Source: RGIG3178 sp963674495
GTDB lineage: Bacteria > Bacillota > Clostridia > Christensenellales > QAND01
Length of the DNA stretch: 64,000 bases
Direction of reading: 5' to 3'
NCBI GenBank assembly: GCA_963674495.2
Contig: CAXXLG010000001.1
Location: 186,001-250,000 of the forward strand
Position numbers and translations under genes: made by a program. Position 1 is the stretch's first letter, and the number at the start of each line of letters is the position of its first letter. The notes under the pieces are model-generated. The model made no database searches. It was not told where the DNA came from and saw nothing but the letters and a program-made list of their open reading frames with translations. Below, one piece after another: positions 7,596-16,044 of the stretch.

Positions 7596-8684
7596 TTACA
7601 GCTCAAGCAGCGCCCTAACCTGCGCCTCGTGCTGAAACAGCGCGCAGCCCCCGTCGTGTTCGCCGCCGACAAGCCCTTCCTCCCGAAGGCGCTTGAAAAA
7701 CGGCGAATCCAGAACCTCCAGTAACGTGTGATTCAACAGGCTCCGGTCCGAATACGGAGAGAACGGGCAAGCCTCCGCGTCGCCTTGGGGGTTGATGTGC
7801 AAAAATCCGCGTCCGCCGGCGAGGCATCCGCCCATATGCTGCTCGTCACCGGGGAAGGAGAGGAAGATCAGCGTTTCGTATTGGCTACGCAAATCCTCCA
7901 GCGTTTGCTCAAACGCGAGGCGTTCCCCCTCGTTCTGCGCGAGATGTTCGGTGCCTTTTTCAATGGGAACAAACGAGATGAAAAAGGCAAGGCGGCACCC
8001 ATAATCGTGCAGCGCGTCCAAAAACGGTTTGGATGTGAGCTCGTCCGCATTTTCCGTCGTTACCGTAAGCGATGTGCCGAACAGGATACCGCGTTTTTTC
8101 AGCATGCGCATCACGCCAAGCTGTGCGTCGTACGTGCCTGTGCCCCGCCTTTCGTCCGTCTTATCGCGGCTGCCCTCCAGACTCAATATGGGGATGAGGT
8201 TTCTGTTTTTGTCCAACAGATCGATGGCGTCCTTGTCCAACAGCGTGCCGTTTGTGAAGATGGGGAAGATCATGCTCTTGATTTTGGCAGCCTCGTTGAG
8301 CACGTCGGCGCGCATGAACGGCTCGCCCCCTGCCAGCAGACTGAACGATATGCCCAGTTCCGCCGCTTGAGCGAAGATGCTTTTCCACTGTGCGGCGGTC
8401 AGCTCCTGCGTATCGCTTTGGCCGCATAGACCGTTGGCCCTGGCATAGCATCCCTTGCAATGCATGTTGCAATCGCCGGTGATGCTGCAGATCAAAAAGG
8501 GCGGTATATGCTTTCCTTGCGACTCGTAGGCGTCCCGCCTTTGCATATTTTTGATATTTTCGCCCCGGTATCTAACCAGAAACGCCGTTTCCCTTGGATT
8601 TTTAAGCGAGGATTTGATCACGTCCGCAATCAATTCCTCAATGCCTTCGCTCAGGTAACCCGAAAAATCCTTTTGATGCGCCAT
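7596..8684 (-). CDS. Radical SAM protein with SPASM-like C-terminus
   Basis: The 362-residue protein has the radical SAM cluster motif 'CNMHCKGCYA' (Cys72, Cys76, Cys79), the SAM-binding 'LAGGEPFMR' (about 117-125), 'FTNGTLLD', and a cysteine-bearing C-terminus ('GGCLAGGRGF', 'ACPFSPYSD', 'GGCALF'), as in SPASM or twitch domains that hold extra Fe-S clusters. Such proteins modify peptides or act as sulfatase-maturase-like or heme-pathway enzymes. No small precursor peptide gene is next to it, so the substrate is unknown. Start at 8684 with an AAGGGG site about 9 bases upstream. It stands alone on its strand. Confidence 0.85.
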   Translation of the reverse strand: MAHQKDFSGYLSEGIEELIADVIKSSLKNPRETAFLVRYRGENIKNMQRRDAYESQGKHIPPFLICSITGDCNMHCKGCYARANGLCGQSDTQELTAAQWKSIFAQAAELGISFSLLAGGEPFMRADVLNEAAKIKSMIFPIFTNGTLLDKDAIDLLDKNRNLIPILSLEGSRDKTDERRGTGTYDAQLGVMRMLKKRGILFGTSLTVTTENADELTSKPFLDALHDYGCRLAFFISFVPIEKGTEHLAQNEGERLAFEQTLEDLRSQYETLIFLSFPGDEQHMGGCLAGGRGFLHINPQGDAEACPFSPYSDRSLLNHTLLEVLDSPFFKRLREEGLVGGEHDGGCALFQHEAQVRALLEL

Positions 8685-8826
8685 AACAGCAGCCCCTTAC
8701 ATTAAATCCACATGGTTATCATACGCAACCGGTGAAAAAAAGACAATAACGGGATGATAAAAGGAAAGGCAATGCATGCACGGGGCGGGATAATTATAAA
8801 AGTGCAAACCCTGTCCTTGTAGATTC

Positions 8827-8873
8827 TTGACAAACGGAATGATCGGGCCTATAAATGAGTGAGCACTCACTCA
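8827..8873 (+). promoter_or_regulatory. Promoter and TetR-type operator for the exporter operon
   Basis: TTGACA (8827-8832), a 17-base spacer and TATAAA (8850-8855) form a strong promoter. Directly after the -10 is the near-perfect palindrome TGAGTGAGCACTCACTCA (8856-8873), where a bound repressor would block initiation. TGAGTGA half-sites are typical of TetR/AcrR regulators of drug exporters. The TetR gene begins 19 bases downstream, so autoregulation is likely. Confidence 0.85.
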
Positions 8874-8892
8874 ACGATGAAGGAGGCATCAC

Positions 8893-9537
8893 ATGCAGAC
8901 GGATCAGGCCAACTACGATATTCAGGAAGTGCTTGACGATTATGCCCGGCATGTGTCGGATAAAGAAATCAGAATCATCAACGCCGCCATCAACGCCTTT
9001 TCCGAGAAGGGTTTTAAATACACCAAAACGCGGGAGATCGCCGAACGCGCAGGTGTGGCGGAGGGTACGATCTTCCGGTATTTTAAAACCAAGGATGCCA
9101 TTTTGGAAAAGATGGTGCCGCTTCTGGTCAAGGTCATGCAACCCAGGTTGGAAGCGCCCATTGTGGCCATCATCCACGACAACGGGCAAAAGAGCATCGA
9201 CGCGGTGCTGTGTGCCATCCTGTTGGATCGGCTACAGATCATACGGGACAACGGGCGCTTTTTAAAATCGGTGGTGCCGGAACTGTTCCACAGGGCGCCG
9301 CTTCTCAATCAACTCAAGGAAAACCTGTTGCCGCTTATCAAGCGGTATATCCAACAGATACTCGATCACGCCAAGCAGCGCGGTGAAATAGATCAAAACG
9401 TGCGCGCAGACATTGCGACGGAACAATTGCTCGGGTTTGTACTGGCGTATTCCTTGATCAACGACCTTGGCGACGAGGAAGCGGTCAAACGGGATATCCA
9501 TGATTTTGTACACTATACGATGAGGGGATGGAAATGA
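8893..9537 (+). CDS. TetR/AcrR family transcriptional regulator
   Basis: The 214-residue protein has an N-terminal TetR helix-turn-helix ('IINAAINAFSEKGF' then 'TREIAERAGVAEGTIFRYF', about residues 31-65) and a helical ligand-binding domain. It is the first gene of a three-gene operon with an ABC transporter and probably represses that operon by binding the palindrome at 8856-8873. GAAGGAGG precedes the ATG. The ATPase gene starts one base after its stop, which supports cotranscription. The inducing ligand is unknown; toxic small molecules are the usual guess for this gene order. Confidence 0.92.
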   Translation: MQTDQANYDIQEVLDDYARHVSDKEIRIINAAINAFSEKGFKYTKTREIAERAGVAEGTIFRYFKTKDAILEKMVPLLVKVMQPRLEAPIVAIIHDNGQKSIDAVLCAILLDRLQIIRDNGRFLKSVVPELFHRAPLLNQLKENLLPLIKRYIQQILDHAKQRGEIDQNVRADIATEQLLGFVLAYSLINDLGDEEAVKRDIHDFVHYTMRGWK

Positions 9538-9538
9538 C

Positions 9539-10276
9539 ATGCACATGATTGAAGCGATGGATGTGCAAAAACAATTTGGATCGGAGCAGGTGCTCCGTGG
9601 CGTCGACCTTTGCGTGGACGCGGGTGAGATATTGGGCATACTCGGGCCCTCCGGCGCGGGCAAGACGACGCTGGTCAAGGGCTTGATCGGCGTTTTAAAG
9701 CTGACAAGTGGCTGCGTATCCATCCAAAACACCAAAATGCCCAACCTTGCTATGATGGACAGCATCGGGTACATGGCGCAGCAGGATGCGTTGTATGAGG
9801 ATTTGACAGGCTTGCAGAACCTCGTGTTCTACGGGCGGCTCAAGGGTATGGGCAAACGCGAAGCGCAAGCCAAGGCCAACGCGCTGATGGACCTGGTGGA
9901 CCTTGGACGGGACAAGGGCAAAAAGATCGTCCACTATTCGGGTGGCATGAAACGGCGCATGTCTTTAACGGCGGCGCTGATCGGTAACCCTGACGTGATC
10001 GTGTTGGACGAGCCTACAGTGGGTATCGATCCCGTGTTGAGGGAACTGTTTTGGGCGGAGTTTCAAAGGCTTAAGAACGAGGGCAAGGCCATCATCCTCA
10101 CCACCCATGTGATGGACGAGGCGGACAAATGCGATAGGCTGATTCTGATACGCAACGGGGAGATCATCCAGAACGGAACGCCGCAACAGCTTCGGGCGCT
10201 CACGCCGGAAGGCACGCTGGAAGCCATCTTTATCCGCACGGCCAAAGGGGAACCATTGGGAGGGGAAGCGCAATGA
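9539..10276 (+). CDS. ABC transporter ATP-binding protein
   Basis: The 245-residue ATPase has Walker A 'GPSGAGKTT' (36-44), Q-loop 'GYMAQQDALY', signature 'YSGGMKRR', Walker B 'VIVLDEPT' and the H-loop 'ILTTHVMDEAD'. The motif set and the downstream ABC-2 type permease place it with the drug-resistance or lipid exporter group (DrrA/CcmA-like). It overlaps the permease start by 4 bases (ATGA), so the two are translationally coupled. One half-transporter with one permease suggests a homodimeric complex. Confidence 0.93.
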   Translation: MHMIEAMDVQKQFGSEQVLRGVDLCVDAGEILGILGPSGAGKTTLVKGLIGVLKLTSGCVSIQNTKMPNLAMMDSIGYMAQQDALYEDLTGLQNLVFYGRLKGMGKREAQAKANALMDLVDLGRDKGKKIVHYSGGMKRRMSLTAALIGNPDVIVLDEPTVGIDPVLRELFWAEFQRLKNEGKAIILTTHVMDEADKCDRLILIRNGEIIQNGTPQQLRALTPEGTLEAIFIRTAKGEPLGGEAQ

Positions 10277-11316
10277 AAAGCCTGATTATAGCAGGACGGC
10301 TGATCCGCCAAATCAACGGTGACAAACGGACGCTGGCGGTGATGATCATCGCCCCCATTATGATCATGACGCTATTGTATTTTCTGTTGTCCTCGTGGAT
10401 CACCACCGTGAACATCGACGTGGTGGATGCAAGCGGCGTCGACCTCGATGCGCTGGATGAAATGGCGGATATTACCGTGGTATCCTCCGAGCAGGAAGCA
10501 ATCGATCGGATTATAAACGGGGACAGTGATGGATACATCGATGGGGACAAATTTGTTGTAGAGGGTACCGATCCCAGTATCAGCGCGATGGTGCAAAAGG
10601 TCTTTGTCAGCTATGCGATGGCGCAAACGCTATCCGCGCTGCCCAATGGGCAAAACCTGATGAGAAATATCGGTGAAGGCATCACGGTGGAAGCGTACTA
10701 CGGCAGCACCGACTACGATCAGTTTGATTTTCTCGCCCCCAGCATGATGGGTTTTATCATCTTCTTTCTGGTATTTCTGTTGTCCGGCATCGCCTTTTTA
10801 CGCGAGCGGATCAGTGGTACGCTGGAGCGGGTGATGGCGACCAGTTTGAAACGCAGATCGCTGGTCGGCGGCTATTTTTTGGGATTTGGCGTGTTTGCCG
10901 CGCTGCAAACCGTGGTGATCCAGGTATTTTTGTTCTATGTGTTGGGTATCCACACCGATACGGACTTTTTTTTGATCCTGCTGATTGATCTTATCATTGC
11001 GGGCACGTCGCTGGCGCTGGGTACGCTGCTGTCCGCGTTCGCACGGAACGAGTTCCAACTGTTCCAGTTCATTCCCATCATCATCATTCCACAGATGATG
11101 TTTTCCGGCCTGTTCAATTTACGCGAGGTTCCGGTGCTTTTGCAGGGCCTTGCCAAGGTGTTTCCGCTCAACTACGGAGCGGACGCGCTTCGGGACGTGA
11201 TGCTCAAGGGGCAGGGATTTGCCCAAGTCTATCCGGATCTGTTGATCATGATGGGCTTTACGGCGCTGTTCATTGTGCTCAACATTGCGGCATTGAAAAA
11301 ATATCGAAACGCATAG
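10273..11316 (+). CDS. ABC-2 type transporter permease
   Basis: The 347-residue membrane protein has one N-terminal helix (about 21-40), a large extracytoplasmic domain (about 45-155) and five C-terminal helices, the usual architecture of ABC-2 permeases such as YhgE/DrrB relatives. The conserved 'FLRERISGTLERVMATSLKR' segment lies just before the last helices, as in family members. It is the partner of the ATPase encoded immediately upstream (4-base overlap). The pair probably exports a hydrophobic compound under control of the TetR regulator. Confidence 0.9.
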   Translation: MKSLIIAGRLIRQINGDKRTLAVMIIAPIMIMTLLYFLLSSWITTVNIDVVDASGVDLDALDEMADITVVSSEQEAIDRIINGDSDGYIDGDKFVVEGTDPSISAMVQKVFVSYAMAQTLSALPNGQNLMRNIGEGITVEAYYGSTDYDQFDFLAPSMMGFIIFFLVFLLSGIAFLRERISGTLERVMATSLKRRSLVGGYFLGFGVFAALQTVVIQVFLFYVLGIHTDTDFFLILLIDLIIAGTSLALGTLLSAFARNEFQLFQFIPIIIIPQMMFSGLFNLREVPVLLQGLAKVFPLNYGADALRDVMLKGQGFAQVYPDLLIMMGFTALFIVLNIAALKKYRNA

Positions 11317-11323
11317 CGTATAC

Positions 11324-11353
11324 AAAAAAGCCCTGATCTTTCAGGGCTTTTTT
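11324..11353. terminator. Bidirectional terminator after the ABC operon
   Basis: AAAAAAGCCCTGA (11324-11336) and TCAGGGCTTTTTT (11341-11353) form a 13-bp stem-loop with A and T tails on both sides, between converging genes. Confidence 0.92.
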
Positions 11354-11372
11354 CTGAAATTATGAAAACGGC

Positions 11373-12080
11373 TCAGTCGATCCAGGCAATCAATTCGTCC
11401 GAAATTTCCGCGCCATCAACGCTGCCGGTCAGCGCGAGTGAGGGGAGATTGTCCAAAAGGATGTGTGCATACGGCGTTTCGCCCAGCGACATCACCCGGT
11501 TTATCATAAAACAGGCAAGCGAGGTGCCGATATGAAGTCGTCTGAATGCCGGCAATACTTCCAGCATACCGATTGATCCATCGTAATGCCGGCCCACAAA
11601 GCCGACCAGCGTCCCATGGTAATGGGCCCCGAACACGTCGCCGCTATTCAATCGGCTTACGATGTAATCCCGCTCGAGCGCCATCGTGTAATGTGCCATG
11701 ACAAAGTCTGTATGTTTTTCGCAAAGCGGGTCAATTATAAGCCCCTCAATCGGCGGGCAGGCCGGGCTTTTGCCCAAAAACACCATCTGACGGCAGGACA
11801 TTACGTGCGTTGCGTCCGTTTTTTGCACAATGGCATCTATGTTTTGTTCGCGCAACGCCAGAACCTCGGAATATTTGCTTTTATCCCACCAACCGCTGCC
11901 GATCAGGGCGTTGTCATCCACGCTGACAAAGTAGATGTTGCGGCTTGAATCATAGAGGATCACGCCGCCGCTTTGGCATGTCACAACGGACGCGCCGCGC
12001 TTGAGCGCCTCCAGCGCCGGTGTGTTCTGCAGCCTGTTTTTTTGTAGGTATTCATAGGCACGTTGTTCCATATTGACCAT
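11373..12080 (-). CDS. GNAT family N-acetyltransferase
   Basis: The 235-residue protein has an N-terminal region with mixed strands and a C-terminal GNAT core: 'VGFVGRHYDGSIGMLEVLPA' followed by 'FRRLHIGTSL', which is the acetyl-CoA pyrophosphate-binding turn (R-x-x-H-I-G in place of Q/R-x-x-G-x-G/A). The C-terminal 'YAHILLDNLPSLAL' is the usual strand-helix after the cofactor site. The acceptor substrate is unknown. An ATG three codons later (12071) is an equally possible start. It is the last gene of a minus-strand run of EamA transporter and two acetyltransferases. Confidence 0.75.
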   Translation of the reverse strand: MVNMEQRAYEYLQKNRLQNTPALEALKRGASVVTCQSGGVILYDSSRNIYFVSVDDNALIGSGWWDKSKYSEVLALREQNIDAIVQKTDATHVMSCRQMVFLGKSPACPPIEGLIIDPLCEKHTDFVMAHYTMALERDYIVSRLNSGDVFGAHYHGTLVGFVGRHYDGSIGMLEVLPAFRRLHIGTSLACFMINRVMSLGETPYAHILLDNLPSLALTGSVDGAEISDELIAWID

Positions 12081-12116
12081 CCATTCTTTGTGAACTGAGC
12101 GTGGAACGCAAACCTG

Positions 12117-12581
12117 TCAGTATTCCAACACCATGATGGGCTTCTTGCCGAACGCCTGACCGTCAAATGCAAAGCCCCGGCTTTGGTACAGTTTCACTGA
12201 CGCTACGCCGCTTGTATCCACGCCAAGCAATAGCCTGTGCCAGTCCTTGTCCGTTTGGATGCGCTGCAAAAGCAGGTTTATAGCCGCTTTGGCGTAGCCC
12301 TTACGCTGGTTTTGATCGATCATCAGCCGGTACAGCCAATACTCGTTGTCGTCACGATCCACGCAGTACATCAAAAAGCCGACAGGCATATCGTCGCTGT
12401 ATACGGCCAACGGGATGCATTTGTCTTGCACTTTGGATTGCGCGATGGACACGGCGTTGCTCAACACGAGATGCGCCTGCTCCTCGGATACGGACAGATC
12501 GATGATGTCGCAGAAATTTGCGTCGTTGATTTCCCTCAGCGCATCAATCCCAAGTACTTCTCCTGTTTGACTCGTTTCCAT
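12117..12581 (-). CDS. GNAT family N-acetyltransferase, BltD/PaiA-like
   Basis: This protein of about 154 residues has a full GNAT fold: 'LSVSEEQAHLV' at the N-terminus, 'PVGFLMYCVDRDDNEYWLYR' in the middle, the acetyl-CoA motif 'QNQRKGYAKAAI' and the C-terminal 'SVKLYQSRGFAFDG'. 'SEEQ' and the general layout are like spermidine/spermine acetyltransferases of the BltD/PaiA type, so a polyamine substrate is possible but unproven. The ATG at 12581 is used; a GTG at 12593 in the same frame is possible, and neither has a strong ribosome binding site. It lies between the EamA transporter and a second acetyltransferase. Confidence 0.78.
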   Translation of the reverse strand: METSQTGEVLGIDALREINDANFCDIIDLSVSEEQAHLVLSNAVSIAQSKVQDKCIPLAVYSDDMPVGFLMYCVDRDDNEYWLYRLMIDQNQRKGYAKAAINLLLQRIQTDKDWHRLLLGVDTSGVASVKLYQSRGFAFDGQAFGKKPIMVLEY

Positions 12582-12621
12582 AATAGCGCACACACCGCTG
12601 GATTGGCACGAAAAATACGCG

Positions 12622-13545
12622 CTATCCGCTTCTTCTCAAGATCCGGCCGCTCTGGGCCGCACGGTTCATGCCGAATACGCTCAGCAGGATAATGAGCGAT
12701 CCCATGATTTCAAAGATACCGAAGCGCTCGTGCAGTACCAGCACGCCCGCCAGGATGGAGATAACGGTTGTGACGTTTGCATATATGGATACCCTTGCCA
12801 CGTCGATGTGCGTCATTGCATAGTTCAGCATTAAAAACGCGCCCACCGACGACACGCCGGATAGGTACGCGATACAGATCCAAAAATTGGCGTTTGTCAA
12901 CGGTACGATCAGCATCTGATGAAAATGCCCGCTACATTGAACAAGGGCGAAGCCCCAAAACACGATGCATCCCAGCGCGAACATCGCGTACGTGCGTTCA
13001 AACGCGGTAAAGTCATGGGAACTCTTTCGGCTTAACACGTTGAACAGGGAGGTTGCGCACACCGCGCCCAACAGCAGCAAAAAGCCCAAAAGCGAAAAGC
13101 TGCCCAACGTTTGGCCTAACGTCGTCAGGCATACGCCTGCGATGGATACAAGGGCACATAGTATTTGTACGGCACGCGCTCTTTCGCCGAGTATCAGCGA
13201 TGCAAACACCACGCTGACGATGGGCACCAGCGATAGCATGATGCCCACGAATGAAGTGGCCAACAGCTTTACGCCGTAGTTCTCAAAGATGAAATACACG
13301 ACCGGCTGGATCAATCCTAATACAAACAGCGGCATCAGCCGCTTGCCGTGAAAGCAAAGACGGAATTTGCCGCTGAGCAAAAGAAGATTTAGAATGACGA
13401 AGGCTACGGTGAACCGCACAGCCAGCAACACAAACGGCGAGGCGACGGCCAGTGCCGTTTTGGAGAAAAGAAAACTGAAACCAAAGATGGCGTATCCCAA
13501 AAAAGAATACAGTGTGCAAAAGTTATTCCGCTGTGTTTCGCGCAT
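12622..13545 (-). CDS. EamA-family (DMT superfamily) transporter
   Basis: The 307-residue protein has ten predicted transmembrane helices in two repeats of five, the layout of EamA proteins in the drug/metabolite transporter superfamily. Characteristic pieces are 'LAVRFTVAFVIL' in helix 2, 'GIMLSLVPIVSVVFASLILGERARAV' spread over helices 4-5, and the matching 'ILAGVLVLHERFGIFEIMG' in the second half. Members export amino acids, purines or other metabolites; the substrate here is unknown. It heads a minus-strand run with two acetyltransferase genes, so an acetylated metabolite could be the cargo, which is speculation. Confidence 0.88.
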   Translation of the reverse strand: MRETQRNNFCTLYSFLGYAIFGFSFLFSKTALAVASPFVLLAVRFTVAFVILNLLLLSGKFRLCFHGKRLMPLFVLGLIQPVVYFIFENYGVKLLATSFVGIMLSLVPIVSVVFASLILGERARAVQILCALVSIAGVCLTTLGQTLGSFSLLGFLLLLGAVCATSLFNVLSRKSSHDFTAFERTYAMFALGCIVFWGFALVQCSGHFHQMLIVPLTNANFWICIAYLSGVSSVGAFLMLNYAMTHIDVARVSIYANVTTVISILAGVLVLHERFGIFEIMGSLIILLSVFGMNRAAQSGRILRRSG

Positions 13546-13638
13546 GCCGATCCCCCGATGCCGAATTCAAAACCAACAAACCGATTATACCAGCGGATAT
13601 GGTTTTGGCAACGCTAAAATTGGGCCGGTGTGTAAAGC

Positions 13639-14382
13639 CTATGCGTCCGGCCGGTAGGATGGCTTGCTGGATCGGCCGGTTACGCCGTGCCTGTTACGGT
13701 ATTCCCTTGGACTTATGCACGCCATCTTTTTAAAAGCGCGCGCAAAAGATGAGCCGTTGGCGTAGCCTGTCTGCAGTGCTATGTCGATGATGCGGTACTG
13801 TGTATTGATCAGAAGCTCCTTCGCCTTGTCGGTGCGCAGCCGGTTCAGATAGCCGTTGGGCGTTAGCCCGGTCTTATCCTTGAACCAGGCGATGAAATAG
13901 GTGGGGTTGTAGTTCTCCATCTGGGCCAATGTGGGGATGTCTATGGTTTCGGCGTAGTGCGTCTCCATGTACTGGATGGATTTGAGTTTGGAGCGCGATG
14001 CCAATTTGGCGTAGAGGTAGTAGAACAGGTAGCGCAGGGCGTCGCTGTTAAGATCCAATGAGGCTTCGTGTTTGATCAGCATGATCAACGGGCGCAACAC
14101 CTCAGTCACGGGAAAAACCGGATTGCGCGAAAAAAAAGCAGCGTCGCTGTCATTTATCGTACCGGCGGGAATGTTGAACCAGAGCACCCTTTGCTCGCAT
14201 ACCACCCGGTGGAACGTATTCGGCGGTACGAACGCGATGTTCCCTTCCTTGAGCAGATAGTCGGTTTCTCCAAGGTGCAGGTGCAACGTTTCGCAGGTAG
14301 GGATTATGATGTGGGCAAACGGATGACAGCGACCCGTCATAAAACTGGGTACTGTATTGAAACAGCATTCCACCTTTACCAT
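13639..14382 (-). CDS. AraC family transcriptional regulator
   Basis: The 247-residue protein has an N-terminal cupin-like sensor ('HLGETDYLLKEGNIAFVPPN', 'TFHRV') and a C-terminal AraC/XylS DNA-binding domain with two helix-turn-helix units ('PTYFIAWFKDKTGLTPNGYL' and 'DIALQTGYANGSSFARAFKK', then 'SPREYRNRH'). Start ATG at 14382 has AAGGGGGG upstream; a longer start lacks one. It is divergent from the glycerate-kinase / enolase-like / dehydratase operon at 14631, so it probably activates that operon in response to a sugar or sugar acid. The inducer is not known. Confidence 0.88.
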   Translation of the reverse strand: MVKVECCFNTVPSFMTGRCHPFAHIIIPTCETLHLHLGETDYLLKEGNIAFVPPNTFHRVVCEQRVLWFNIPAGTINDSDAAFFSRNPVFPVTEVLRPLIMLIKHEASLDLNSDALRYLFYYLYAKLASRSKLKSIQYMETHYAETIDIPTLAQMENYNPTYFIAWFKDKTGLTPNGYLNRLRTDKAKELLINTQYRIIDIALQTGYANGSSFARAFKKMACISPREYRNRHGVTGRSSKPSYRPDA

Positions 14383-14630
14383 GCATAATCCCCCCCTTAA
14401 AAATTGCATAAACGCTATCGCTTGTTTGGATTATAGCACAGTCGTATGTTTGAGCGTGTGCCAAATATCCATATGCGCCGCTGCGGTGCGCATTCTATGC
14501 AAACAAATGAATTCAGGTTAATTTCTACATGAATTTAGGAACAGAGTAAGCGGTGTATCGATGGTAAGATTATTACAGAGAGAGTGCATACGGGTCCGGC
14601 GCACGGACACTTTTATACGGGGAGAATGAT

Positions 14631-16016
14631 ATGGAGAAAATACGCAACGCTGACAAGCTCGTTCGACACGGCGACAAAGAGGCAAGGGAAAAGGTGTTGT
14701 CGCTGATGGACGCGGTTTTGCGCGAAGTGGACGCCGAAGTACGCATCCATGAGATCATGCATCTAAATGGGGATATTTTGCACGTGGGCGAACGAAGTTG
14801 GGACTTGAACACCAAACGAAATGTTTATCTGTTCGGTGCGGGAAAGGCGTGTAACGCCATGGCAAAGACCGTGTGCGACATTCTGGGGGACCGGATCACA
14901 AAGGGCGTTATTTCTGTCAAGGTTGTGGAACCGGAAGACCGCTACGTCAACACCGACGTCTATATCGGCGGACATCCACTGCCCAACGAACAGGGCATGA
15001 CTGCTGCCCAATGCATGCTGGACATGATCGACGCGGCGGATAAAGGCGATCTGTTTATTTCGGTGATCAGCGGGGGCAGCAGTGCGCTTTTGACCTATCC
15101 GGTAGCGGGCATCACGCTGGATGATGAGATCATTGCACAGGATCTATTGCTCAAGTCCGGTGCAAAGATTTTGGAGATCAACGCGGTGAGGCGGCATATC
15201 TCAAGAACCAACGGGGGCCGGCTGGCCCAGCGCATCATGGATAAGGGCGCGGAGCTGATCAACATCATCATAAGCGATGGTGTGGGCGTTAAACCCACAT
15301 CCAACCGTGGTAAACCCGCCTATTTCGTCGGTACGCCCGTTGAAGCGGACGGAACCACGATTCGCGACGCAAGGAACATGATGGTCAACTACGATCTTAG
15401 GGATAGACTGCCCAAAAGCGTTGTGAATTTCATCTATGACGATGAACGCATCACCGAAACGCCCAAACAATTTGGGGACAGGCTGGTGACGTTTTTGATC
15501 GGTGCGGTGGGCGATTCGTGCGAAGTGGCCAAAAAAGCGGCCGGGGACATGGGCATACCCATTATGGTGCTGTCCACTTATATGGAGGGGGAAAGCCGCG
15601 AAGCCGGCGTCATCCTCTCCTCCGTGGCACGCGAGATCAAATTTATGAATCGGCCCATTGAGACGCCGTGTTTTTTGGTATGCGCGGGTGAAACCACCAC
15701 CAACATCAAAACCCCGCCGCAGGGCGTGGGCGGACCGTCGCAGGAACTGGTGCTTGGCCTTGCCATCGGCATCAAAGGCATTCGCGGCATTGCAGGTGCC
15801 TCCATCGACACCGAGGGATCGGACGGAACGACGTTGTATGCCGGCGGTATCGTGGATGGACAGACGATGGCCCGGTTGGAAAGTGCGGGCGTCAACGTAT
15901 TCGAAGCGCTGCGCAACCATTCGAGCGGCAACGCGCTGATGGCTGTGGCGGACAATATATTCACGGGCAACACGGGCACAAACCTATGCGATTTTAACGT
16001 TTTGTATATTTCATAA
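14631..16016 (+). CDS. Glycerate 2-kinase-like enzyme (DUF4147 / MOFRL family)
   Basis: The 461-residue protein matches the GckA/TtuD-type glycerate kinases: an N-terminal DUF4147 domain with 'LFGAGKACNAMA' and 'GGHPLPNEQGM', the central 'VISGGSSALLTYP' and 'INAVRRHISRTNGGRLAQ', and a C-terminal MOFRL domain with 'CAGETTTNI', 'GGPSQELVLGLAIG' and 'DTEGSDGTTLYAGGIVDG'. Known members convert D-glycerate and ATP to 2-phosphoglycerate; related kinases may take longer sugar acids. It is the first gene of a three-gene operon with an enolase-like protein (28-base gap) and a galactonate-dehydratase-like enzyme, divergent from an AraC regulator. GGGGAG lies 6 bases before the ATG. A second copy of the family pair lies at 29304-32076. 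Confidence 0.85.
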   Translation: MEKIRNADKLVRHGDKEAREKVLSLMDAVLREVDAEVRIHEIMHLNGDILHVGERSWDLNTKRNVYLFGAGKACNAMAKTVCDILGDRITKGVISVKVVEPEDRYVNTDVYIGGHPLPNEQGMTAAQCMLDMIDAADKGDLFISVISGGSSALLTYPVAGITLDDEIIAQDLLLKSGAKILEINAVRRHISRTNGGRLAQRIMDKGAELINIIISDGVGVKPTSNRGKPAYFVGTPVEADGTTIRDARNMMVNYDLRDRLPKSVVNFIYDDERITETPKQFGDRLVTFLIGAVGDSCEVAKKAAGDMGIPIMVLSTYMEGESREAGVILSSVAREIKFMNRPIETPCFLVCAGETTTNIKTPPQGVGGPSQELVLGLAIGIKGIRGIAGASIDTEGSDGTTLYAGGIVDGQTMARLESAGVNVFEALRNHSSGNALMAVADNIFTGNTGTNLCDFNVLYIS

Positions 16017-16044
16017 CGCACACAACACGCGAAAGGAGACAGAC

